Positions 32,259 through 39,528 of a stretch of 64,000 nucleotides of DNA are shown here, piece after piece. How positions within the stretch are numbered: the stretch's first letter is position 1; every line of letters begins with the position of its first letter. Below the pieces are notes generated by a model, which did no database searches, had not been told where the DNA came from, and was given only the letters and a program-made list of their open reading frames with translations. Source of the stretch: Mycobacterium kyorinense (GTDB lineage Bacteria > Actinomycetota > Actinomycetes > Mycobacteriales > Mycobacteriaceae); the NCBI RefSeq assembly GCF_001672775.1, contig NZ_LZKJ01000197.1, forward strand, positions 50,347-114,346, given 5' to 3'. The position numbers were made by a program, and so were the translations under genes.

Positions 32259-35200
32259 TCAACGGCGGACCAATCTCATGATCCATGCCCGCGAATCCGC
32301 CGGGTCGATCACGTCGTCGAGCTCGAACGTGGTGGCCGACGTCAGCGCTTTACCGTGTTGGTAGGCAGCCTCAACGAGCTTGTCGAACAAGTTCTGACGT
32401 TCGGTCGGATCGGCGACGGCCGCCAGCTCCTTGCTGAAACCCAACCGCACCGCGCCTTCCAGCCCCATCCCGCCGATCTCGCCGGTCGGCCAGGCCACGG
32501 TGAACTGCGGGGCATGGAACGATCCGCCTGCCATTGCCATTGCGCCTAACCCATAGCCTTTGCGCAGGATGATCATCCCCACCGGCACGGTCAAGCGTGC
32601 GCCGTGGACGAACAATCGGCTGAACCGCCGTACCGCGCCTTCCTTTTCCGCGTCCGGCCCGACCATGAACCCTGGCGTATCGCAGAGCGAGATCAGCGGC
32701 AGGCCAAACGATTCGCAAAGGGCCAAAAAGTCGGCGATCTTGTCGGCAGCTTCTGCGTCGATGGCGCCGCCGAGATGATGGCTGCTGTTGGCCAGCAACC
32801 CAAACGGCGCGCCCTCCACACGCGCCAGCGCGGTGACCACCCCGACCCCGTAGTCGGGCCGCACCTCCAGCGTCGAGCCCACGTCGACAACAGATTCGAT
32901 GGCCCGCCGCACGTCGTAGGCCCGTAACCGGTTCTCGGGCACCACGTGCCGCGCCACGCGCGGGTCCGGCGCCGTCCAGCCGTCGACGCTGCCCTGGAAG
33001 TAGGACAGATACTGCTTGGCCAGTGCTACCGCGTGCGCCTCGTCGCGGGCGGCCAGTCCGACCACGCCGTTGCGCCGCTGCACGTCGATCGGTCCGATGT
33101 CCTCGGGCCGGTACACACCGAGCCCGCCGCCTTCGATCATCGCCGGGCCGCCCATCCCGATGTTGGCGTCCGGGGTCGCGATGATCACGTCGCACGTTCC
33201 GGCCAGCGCAGCATTGCCGGCAAAGCAGCGCCCCGACACGATCGACACCAACGGCACCTGGCCGCTCAGCGCGCCGAGCGCGCGGAACGTCGGCACGTCC
33301 AGACCGGCGACGTTGGCGAGATCGGTGTCACCGGGCCGGCCGCCGCCGCCCTCGGCGAACACCACCACCGGAATGCGCTTGCGGGCCGCCAAATCGAAGA
33401 CGCGGTCGGTTTTCGCATGGTTGCGCATGCCCTGCGTGCCGGCGAGCACGGTGTAGTCATAGGACACCACCACCGCCTCGCCCCCGCCGATCGTGGCCAG
33501 GCCCGCGACCAAACCGTCGGCCGGCGTATTGGCGATCAGATCGTCTTCGGATCGCCGGCTGCGCTGCGCAGCAACCGCTAACGCGCCGTATTCCACGAAG
33601 CTGCCCGGATCCACCAGGTCGGTGATGTTTTCCCGGGCGGTGCGACGATTCTGGCCGTGCCGCTTGGCCACCGCGGCCGGCCGTCCCTCGTCCAGGGTCA
33701 GCAGGTGGCGGCGACGGACCTCGTCGAGATCGCTGCGGGCACGGTCCAGGTCGAGTTCAGCGGCGGCTTCCCCGTCGGCACCGGCGGCGGTGCGGGTGAA
33801 CACCACCAACGGGTCTCCGGTGCCGACCACCTGCCCCGGCACCACCACGTTGCGCACCGTGTGCACCGCATCTGGCGCGGTGAGCACGTGCTGCATCTTC
33901 ATCGCCTCCAGTACCACCAACTGCGTCCCGGCCGCCACGTCCACACCTTCGGGTGCTATCTCGACAACGGTGCCGGCGAGTTGGGCCCGCAACGCCTCCT
34001 CGCCCGGGTACAACTCGAGCGGCGCAGTCAGGGTTTGCGGTTGGCTGATGATGGCTGCCGCCAGCGCGGGCAGCTTCTCGTCGACAAAACTCGTCGTCAC
34101 CGCGCCCGACTGAACCTGGCTGTCGGCCAGCAACTCCCGCAGGAATGCGATGTTGGTGCGGATGCCTTCGATGCCGAATTCGTCCAACGCCGTGTGCGCT
34201 TTGCGCAGCGCGGCAGCCAACGACGACCCGTGCACATGGGTGATCACTTTGGCCAGCAGCGAGTCGTAGGCCGGGCTCGGGGCCAACCCGCGACGACCGT
34301 AGGTGTCGACACGTACGCCGGGACCGCTCGGCGGCGAGAACACCGACAGCATGCCGGCAGCGGGCAGGACCGACCCGTCGGGTGCAAACGTCTCCATGTT
34401 GACCCGGGTTTGGATCGCGATGCCCCGAGCCGCGGCAGGTTCGGCCACCACGTCGACGCCGTCGATTCCGGCCGGCAATTCGAGCTCGTCGAGTGTCGCG
34501 CCGTCTGCGATCACCAACTGCAGCGCAACCAGGTCGATCCCGGTGACTTCCTCGGTGACGGTGTGCTCAACCTGGAGCCGCGGATTGACCTCGAGGAACA
34601 CGAATTGCTCGCCAGCGACCAGGAATTCGACCGTGGCCAGCCCGCGATAGCCCACCTGGGCGCACAGCCGCGCTGCTGCGCAGTGCAGCTCGCCTCGCAG
34701 AGACGACGAAATACCCTGCGCCGGAGCGATTTCGATCAGCTTCTGGTAGCGCCGCTGGATGCTGCAGTCCCGGTCCCCCACTGCAAGCGCGTGGCCCGGT
34801 GTCGCCACAATCTGGACTTCGATGTGGCGCGCGTCGCCGAACAACGCCTCGGCGAATACTGCCGGGTTTCCGAAGCCGAGTTGAGCCTCGGCAGCACAGC
34901 GGCGATACGCGTCGTCGAGGTCCTCCCGGCGACGTACGATTCGCATTCCGCGGCCGCCGCCGCCGGCTAAGGCCTTGATCACTACCGCTTCACCGTGGAC
35001 AGCGAAGAACCGACGAATGTCGTCCAGGCTGCTCGGCCCGTCGGTGCCGGCCAGCACCGGAATCCCGGCCGCAACTGCGGCGCTGCGGGCTGCGGACTTG
35101 TTGCCGAACAACTCCAGCAGATCGGCGTCCGGCCCGACGAAAGTGCATCCTGCCGCTGCGCACGCGCGCGCGAATTCGGCGTTCTCACTGAGGAACCCAT

Positions 35201-35435
35201 AGCCGGGGTGAATCAGCGCCGCGCCGGACTGCTTGGCTGCCGCCAGGATCGCGGCGTGATCCAGGTATGCCGCTGGCCCGCTGCCGGACAAGCCGATCGC
35301 TTCGTCGGCGGCATGCACATGCGGGCTGTCGGCATCGTCTTCGGCATAGACCGCGACGGTGCCGATACCCAATTCGGTTGCGGTGCGGATGATCCGGAGC
35401 GCGATTTCGCCGCGGTTGGCGATCAGCACCGTCAT
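32259..35435 (-). CDS. Single-chain acyl-CoA carboxylase (long-chain acyl-CoA carboxylase type)
   Basis: A 1058-residue biotin enzyme carrying all steps in one chain. The biotin carboxylase is N-terminal (ATP-grasp GGGGRGMRIV, catalytic VEHTVTEEVTG), the BCCP motif EAMKM has its biotinyl lysine at K513, and the carboxyltransferase follows (SYDYTVLAGTQGMRNHAK to IDPADSRAWI). This layout is that of the long-chain acyl-CoA carboxylase described from M. avium paratuberculosis. It makes 2-carboxyacyl-CoA from acyl-CoA. The ATG at 35435 overlaps the ligase stop. The acyl-CoA ligase next door can supply the substrate. Confidence 0.87.
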   Translation of the reverse strand: MTVLIANRGEIALRIIRTATELGIGTVAVYAEDDADSPHVHAADEAIGLSGSGPAAYLDHAAILAAAKQSGAALIHPGYGFLSENAEFARACAAAGCTFVGPDADLLELFGNKSAARSAAVAAGIPVLAGTDGPSSLDDIRRFFAVHGEAVVIKALAGGGGRGMRIVRRREDLDDAYRRCAAEAQLGFGNPAVFAEALFGDARHIEVQIVATPGHALAVGDRDCSIQRRYQKLIEIAPAQGISSSLRGELHCAAARLCAQVGYRGLATVEFLVAGEQFVFLEVNPRLQVEHTVTEEVTGIDLVALQLVIADGATLDELELPAGIDGVDVVAEPAAARGIAIQTRVNMETFAPDGSVLPAAGMLSVFSPPSGPGVRVDTYGRRGLAPSPAYDSLLAKVITHVHGSSLAAALRKAHTALDEFGIEGIRTNIAFLRELLADSQVQSGAVTTSFVDEKLPALAAAIISQPQTLTAPLELYPGEEALRAQLAGTVVEIAPEGVDVAAGTQLVVLEAMKMQHVLTAPDAVHTVRNVVVPGQVVGTGDPLVVFTRTAAGADGEAAAELDLDRARSDLDEVRRRHLLTLDEGRPAAVAKRHGQNRRTARENITDLVDPGSFVEYGALAVAAQRSRRSEDDLIANTPADGLVAGLATIGGGEAVVVSYDYTVLAGTQGMRNHAKTDRVFDLAARKRIPVVVFAEGGGGRPGDTDLANVAGLDVPTFRALGALSGQVPLVSIVSGRCFAGNAALAGTCDVIIATPDANIGMGGPAMIEGGGLGVYRPEDIGPIDVQRRNGVVGLAARDEAHAVALAKQYLSYFQGSVDGWTAPDPRVARHVVPENRLRAYDVRRAIESVVDVGSTLEVRPDYGVGVVTALARVEGAPFGLLANSSHHLGGAIDAEAADKIADFLALCESFGLPLISLCDTPGFMVGPDAEKEGAVRRFSRLFVHGARLTVPVGMIILRKGYGLGAMAMAGGSFHAPQFTVAWPTGEIGGMGLEGAVRLGFSKELAAVADPTERQNLFDKLVEAAYQHGKALTSATTFELDDVIDPADSRAWIMRLVRR

Positions 35436-36967
35436 CGCAGCGCAGCGCCCCACTGCACGTGTTCGCGCAACTGGCCCTTGAGAAGCTTGCCGCCCGGATT
35501 GCGTGGTAGGGGTTCGCCGGCCACCGTCACGTATTGCGGAATCTTGAAGTCGGCAAGCTGGCCGCGGCAGTGCTCGAGCACGGCTGATACGTCAATTTGT
35601 TCGCCGAACAACACGGCCCCGACCTTCTCGCCCATGACCTCGTCGGGCACCGCCAGCACGCAGGCATCGGCCACGCCCGGAGCCGACAGCAGTACCGCCT
35701 CGACTTCGACGCTGGAGACGTTCTCGCCACCGCGGTTGATGATGTCCTTGAGCCGGTCGACGATGTGCACTCGGCCCGCATCGTCGACCCGGACCACATC
35801 ACCGGTATGCAGCCAGCCGTCGACGATCGTGGCCGCGGTGGCATCCGGCCGGTCCCAGTAGCCGGCTGTCACGTTGGCGCCGCGGGCGACCAACTCACCC
35901 ACGGCCGGATCATCGCCGTAGGTGACCACGCCGAGGTCGACCGAGGGCACGGCATATCCGACCGAGTCGGCGTGCTCGACGGCGTCGTCGTCGGGCAGCA
36001 CGGTCATCAGCGACGCGGTTTCGGTCATGCCGTACCCGTTGAAGACAGTGGCGTGTGGGAACGCCTGCTTCACCGTCCTGACCAACGACGGGGCAATCGG
36101 CGCGCCCCCGTAGCCGACCCAACGGACGTTGGAGACATCTGAGGCAGCAAAGTCGCTGTGTCGCAACAATAATGAGTACACGGCGGGTACGGTCACCAGG
36201 GAGGAGATGCGCTCGGCCGATAGCACCGTCACCAACTCGGCGAGGTTGAGCGCGGGCATGATCACCGACGCTCCGCCGACATACCCGGCGAACAGCAGTT
36301 GGGAGTTGCACCCGGTCACGTGGAACAGTGGCACCGAGATCAGCGTGCGCAGCTCCTCACCGATGTCACGCGGCTGCCCCAGGCATCGGATCATGTTCTC
36401 GGCGTTGGTCAGGAATGCCTCGTGCGTCGTCGGTACACCTTTGGGCCGTCCGGTGGTTCCCGACGTGTAGAAGATCGCCGCGACGTCACGCCGCTCGAGC
36501 CCGTCGACCACGTACGGCTCGGCGTCGGGCAACGGCGTGTCAGCGGCCAAATCCAGCTGGGCACCGGCGTCGGACACGACGAACTCAACCTCGGGCTCCG
36601 TCGAGCGGGTGTTGACCGGCACGGCCACCCCGCCGGCCATCACCGTCCCCCAGAACGCGAGCACCCAGTTGACGCCCGCGGGATACCGCAGCGCGACGCG
36701 GTCACCTCGCCGCAGCCCGCCGGCCCGCAGCCCGCCGGCCACCCGGGCCGCGCGATCCCACAGCTGCCGATAGGTCAACCGGTCGGAACCCAGCTCCACC
36801 ACCGCCTCGCTATCGGGTCGGTTCTGAACATGCTCGGCAAGCATGTCCAGCAGCGTGGCCGGCGACTCGTCGTAGCGGGGGACGCCGGCTGAGTCCCGGG
36901 AGACACCCGTCGTTGGGAAGGGATTGTGGTCACGCGAAATCTCAGTCACCGCGCTCAGTGAAGTCAT
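35432..36967 (-). CDS. AMP-dependent acyl-CoA synthetase (FadD-like)
   Basis: A 511-residue ANL-family ligase. The phosphate loop is FYTSGTTGRPKGVPTTH, the A5 motif NGYGMTETASL, the A7 motif WLHTGD, the A8 region RLKDIINRGGENVSS, and the catalytic Lys lies in PRNPGGKLLKG near the end. It activates a carboxylic acid to an acyl-CoA. The ATG at 36967 has GGAAGGA 8 nt upstream. It is coupled by ATGA to the single-chain carboxylase, so its product is probably carboxylated there. Confidence 0.87.
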   Translation of the reverse strand: MTSLSAVTEISRDHNPFPTTGVSRDSAGVPRYDESPATLLDMLAEHVQNRPDSEAVVELGSDRLTYRQLWDRAARVAGGLRAGGLRRGDRVALRYPAGVNWVLAFWGTVMAGGVAVPVNTRSTEPEVEFVVSDAGAQLDLAADTPLPDAEPYVVDGLERRDVAAIFYTSGTTGRPKGVPTTHEAFLTNAENMIRCLGQPRDIGEELRTLISVPLFHVTGCNSQLLFAGYVGGASVIMPALNLAELVTVLSAERISSLVTVPAVYSLLLRHSDFAASDVSNVRWVGYGGAPIAPSLVRTVKQAFPHATVFNGYGMTETASLMTVLPDDDAVEHADSVGYAVPSVDLGVVTYGDDPAVGELVARGANVTAGYWDRPDATAATIVDGWLHTGDVVRVDDAGRVHIVDRLKDIINRGGENVSSVEVEAVLLSAPGVADACVLAVPDEVMGEKVGAVLFGEQIDVSAVLEHCRGQLADFKIPQYVTVAGEPLPRNPGGKLLKGQLREHVQWGAALR

Positions 36968-37023
36968 CACTGCGTCCTTCCGGTTCTTCCTCACCGCATC
37001 ATCGCTGCGGTCGGGCGCTGATG

Positions 37024-37353
37024 TCACCCGCCGGCCACAATGCGTTCGGGTGGTTGACCGGCACCGGGCGGGTTGTCTGGACCATAGTCTTCGCAGCGGT
37101 GCATCGACGGAATGACGGCGCGGCGGTGCAGTATTTGGGGCGGCGTGGTCATACAGCGGGTCCAGGTGCCGTCGGCTTGGAGCGGACCGTCGCAGAACAA
37201 GATTCCGGACGCATCGGTCGCACAGGTGGAATCCTCAACCCCGGGACCGGGTTCGGGATCGGCAGCAGTGTGGGGTGTGCCCGTCAGCGCGGCCATGATG
37301 GCGACCAGGCCGGCCGCGGCGAGCATGCGCCGGGTTGATTTCACAGGCATCAT
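37024..37353 (-). CDS. Secreted CDGP-type small protein, 109 aa
   Basis: A small exported protein. A Sec signal peptide (about residues 8-30, LAAAGLVAIMAALTGTPHTAA with likely cleavage after A-A-D or T-A-A) is followed by a Cys-rich mature part with CATDASGILFCDGPLQADGTWTRC. The C-D-G-P motif and four Cys fit the mycobacterial CDGP-domain family of unknown role. It precedes the acyl-CoA ligase by 56 bp on the same strand. Two adjacent ATG codons at 37353 and 37350 could start it. Confidence 0.75.
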   Translation of the reverse strand: MMPVKSTRRMLAAAGLVAIMAALTGTPHTAADPEPGPGVEDSTCATDASGILFCDGPLQADGTWTRCMTTPPQILHRRAVIPSMHRCEDYGPDNPPGAGQPPERIVAGG

Positions 37354-37435
37354 CGTCGGTTCGTTTCGCAGTCACCGACTACCAGTACAGCACTAGCCTC
37401 GCGTGATCCGGTGCGTTTCAGCCGATGGCGCCGAC

Positions 37436-37530
37436 TACGCCATCAACTGAGCAGCCACCGTCGCGCCGAGGTACCAGCAGGATTCGAGCTCGGCTTTGCT
37501 CGACTTCCCCGAACCACCACGGTTTCAGCG
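37436..37530 (-). repeat. Left copy of a direct repeat: duplicated 3' end of the flavodoxin gene
   Basis: About 95 bp, more than 90 percent identical by eye to 42468-42562, in the same orientation. In the right copy it is the C-terminal coding end of the flavodoxin-like gene; here it is a gene fragment with one deleted base (GAACC against GAAACC), no start and no intact frame. Together the copies bracket the DUF302-DsbA-CsoR-MmpSL segment. Confidence 0.75.
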
Positions 37531-37588
37531 CTATCCCACTCGCCGCCGGACCGGTCGTCCGACAACAGCGGATTAGCGCCGGAGCCGG

Positions 37589-37990
37589 TTACCCCAGCGC
37601 GCCGATGGCGGCTTGCAATTTGGCGGTGGCCTGGTCTGCGACATCCTGCAGCGCCCCCGCCTCGCCTGTCACCTGGACCATGACTTGGGGATCCATCGCT
37701 TCAATAAGAACCGCATCGCCTGCGCCGTCAGGGTCGGCTCGCACCACCACGTTGCACGGCAGCAACTGCCCGATCTGGCGGTGAACGCCCAGGGCGCGAT
37801 GCGCCAGCACCGGGTTGCAGGCTCCCAGGATCAGATAATCCTCCATATCCTCCCCGAGTTTCTTCTTCAGCGTGGCTTTGACGTCGATAGTCGTCAGCAC
37901 GCCGAAGCCTTGCTCAGCGAGCGCATCCGTGGTCCGTTTCACCGCCTCCTCGAACGAGGTGTGCAACGTCGTGCTCAACCCTGGTGTCAT
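37589..37990 (-). CDS. DUF302 family protein, 133 aa
   Basis: A small soluble protein starting TPGLSTTLHTSFEEAVKRTTDALAEQGFGVLTTIDV, the pattern of DUF302, with GACNPVLAHRAL as the conserved core. The family is common beside CsoR/CstR-like regulators and sulfur- or metal-responsive genes; its function is not established. The ATG at 37990 has AGGAGG 6 nt upstream. It is the last gene of csoR-like/DsbA/DUF302. Confidence 0.85.
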   Translation of the reverse strand: MTPGLSTTLHTSFEEAVKRTTDALAEQGFGVLTTIDVKATLKKKLGEDMEDYLILGACNPVLAHRALGVHRQIGQLLPCNVVVRADPDGAGDAVLIEAMDPQVMVQVTGEAGALQDVADQATAKLQAAIGALG

Positions 37991-38005
37991 GTCGTTCCTC
38001 CTCAT

Positions 38006-38611
38006 CTAGGCCGTTGTCCGTGGCCGTTGCAACTGGGTGAATTGGGTAATGCCCGCCAGCGTGGCGACCGCATCGAACAGTGCGGTCGCGGCCTGCTCAT
38101 CGGGTAATGCGGTCAAGACCGGCCCGAAGAACGTATGCCCGTCGATCCGCAGAATCGGACTGCCGCCGGTCTCGCCGAGCGCCTCCTGTCCCGCCTCATG
38201 CGAACCTCGCACAAGTTCGTCGAAGGATGCATCTGCATCGGCCTTTGCGGCGCTGCCCGCCGTTGCCAGCACGTGAGCGACGAGACTGTCATTGAGGGGT
38301 TCGGATCGGTCGAAGTACCGCTCACCAAAGGTGAAATACGCAGCGGTCCACCCGCCGGCACCGCGTTCACGACCGATGGCGGCCATCAGCCGGCCAACGC
38401 GTTGCGAGTCGCGCATGCGGTCCTGCTGAGGCTGTGGGAGTTCTCGTCCCTCGTTGAGGACTGCCAAACTCATCAGCTGCCAATCGACAGCCACACCGGT
38501 CTTCTCGGCGATGGCACGCAGCCACCGTGCGGTGTTCCACGAGAATGGACACACCGGGTCCAGCCACAGCGTCACCTGCGATTCAGCTGGGCGACTATCG
38601 GTGGGTTTCAC
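38006..38611 (-). CDS. DsbA-family thioredoxin-fold protein, Rv2466c (nitroreductase)-like
   Basis: A 201-residue DsbA-type thioredoxin fold with the active site VTLWLDPVCPFSWNTARWL (CPFS, about residues 21-24). Close in plan to M. tuberculosis Rv2466c, a mycothiol-dependent nitroreductase with CPWC, but the second Cys is Ser here, so a monothiol mechanism with mycothiol is likely. GSPILRIDGHTFFGPVL is the cis-Pro loop region. It is expressed with the CsoR-like and DUF302 genes, which suggests a role in thiol or oxidative stress. Confidence 0.82.
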   Translation of the reverse strand: MKPTDSRPAESQVTLWLDPVCPFSWNTARWLRAIAEKTGVAVDWQLMSLAVLNEGRELPQPQQDRMRDSQRVGRLMAAIGRERGAGGWTAAYFTFGERYFDRSEPLNDSLVAHVLATAGSAAKADADASFDELVRGSHEAGQEALGETGGSPILRIDGHTFFGPVLTALPDEQAATALFDAVATLAGITQFTQLQRPRTTA

Positions 38612-38644
38612 CTGGCCCCCTTTCTTTTCACAGTCGCCTCGCTG

Positions 38645-38959
38645 TCACGCCAGGCTCAGGAACAGTTTTTCCAATTCATCGATCGTCAAACGATCAGCGG
38701 GCGCAGCATCTGACCGCGTGATGCAGTCGCGCAAGCCCGAGGCGATGATCTTGAAGCCGGCGCGATCCAGTGCGCGCGACACCGCGGCCAGCTGCGTGAC
38801 GACGTCTTTACAGCTGCGTCCCTGTTCGATCATCGAGATGACGCCCCCAAGCTGACCGTGGGCTCGGCGCAACCGGGACAGGACGGCGTCGATATCACCC
38901 GCCTCGTAGCCGGCGCCCTCGGCTCTCTGCGATGCGGTGCTGTTCTTTTGAATTGCCAT
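38645..38959 (-). CDS. CsoR/CstR-family regulator, two-Cys type lacking the metal His
   Basis: A 104-residue all-helical DUF156 regulator. Cys at 50 (GRSCKDVV) and 79 (GLRDC) have the 29-residue spacing of the family, but position 75, where CsoR has its copper His, is Gly. That matches persulfide sensors such as CstR better than copper sensors. The palindrome at 38974-38989 just before its start is the expected operator. Divergent from mmpS-mmpL. The regulated set probably includes DsbA-like, DUF302 and the exporter. Confidence 0.82.
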   Translation of the reverse strand: MAIQKNSTASQRAEGAGYEAGDIDAVLSRLRRAHGQLGGVISMIEQGRSCKDVVTQLAAVSRALDRAGFKIIASGLRDCITRSDAAPADRLTIDELEKLFLSLA

Positions 38960-38973
38960 GACTCCTGTATACC

Positions 38974-38989
38974 ATACCCCCTAGGGTAT
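38974..38989. promoter_or_regulatory. CsoR/CstR-type operator
   Basis: A perfect 6-4-6 palindrome ATACCC-CCTA-GGGTAT, the C/G-tract operator form known for CsoR-family regulators. It lies 15 bp upstream of the regulator gene and about 108 bp before mmpS. Confidence 0.75.
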
Positions 38990-39096
38990 AAATGGACGGC
39001 AGGGCCTGCGCATGGGAATTGCGCTGTTTGATGCGCAGCGGCGCGGGCACGTATCCACAAGTCGCCTAGCACCGGCGTCACCGAAGGGAGATCGCG

Positions 39097-39528
39097 ATGT
39101 TGGCATTCCTGGGACGAGCTTGGGTACCACTCGTTGTCGTGGCAGCAGTGGGCCTCGGTGGTGTTGCCGTCGACCGACTCCGCGGTGTTTTCGGATCCGA
39201 CGAAATCTTTTCGGCCACCGGCAGCAGCGCGGCGTCACTCGAGGCGTCCCACGTCAAACGGGTTACTTATGAGGTTTACGGCCCTGGCGGGACAGCCGGA
39301 ACGGTGAGCTACCTAGATGCGCAGGCCCAGCCCGAACACGCGAACTTCGCTACCCTGCCTTGGACCTTGACGATCACCACGACCGTGCCGGCGGTGATTG
39401 CCAGCGTCGTGGCCCAGGGCGACAGCAACGACATCGGCTGCCGCATCACGGTCAACGATGAGGTCAAAGACCAACGGACCTCGGCCGGACACCACGCACA
39501 AACCTCCTGCCTGGTGAAGGCCGCATGA
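39097..39528 (+). CDS. MmpS-family accessory protein
   Basis: A 143-residue periplasmic protein anchored by an N-terminal transmembrane helix (about residues 8-25, WVPLVVVAAVGLGGVAV). The mature part has RVTYEVYGPGGTAGTVSYLDAQ and the two-Cys end IGCRITVNDEVKDQRTS with a later C, which is the MmpS signature. MmpS proteins work with MmpL exporters of lipids and siderophores. A GGGAG site precedes the ATG. It overlaps mmpL by ATGA. Confidence 0.92.
   Translation: MLAFLGRAWVPLVVVAAVGLGGVAVDRLRGVFGSDEIFSATGSSAASLEASHVKRVTYEVYGPGGTAGTVSYLDAQAQPEHANFATLPWTLTITTTVPAVIASVVAQGDSNDIGCRITVNDEVKDQRTSAGHHAQTSCLVKAA

Noticed and set aside
32371..33195. Second minus-strand frame inside the carboxylase gene
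   Set aside because: Arg/Gly-rich shadow; the carboxyltransferase frame is continuous.
37425..37784. Plus-strand frame over the left repeat copy and DUF302 end
   Set aside because: It is only the opposite strand of the duplicated flavodoxin end; similar residues appear at 42268-42591 for the same reason.
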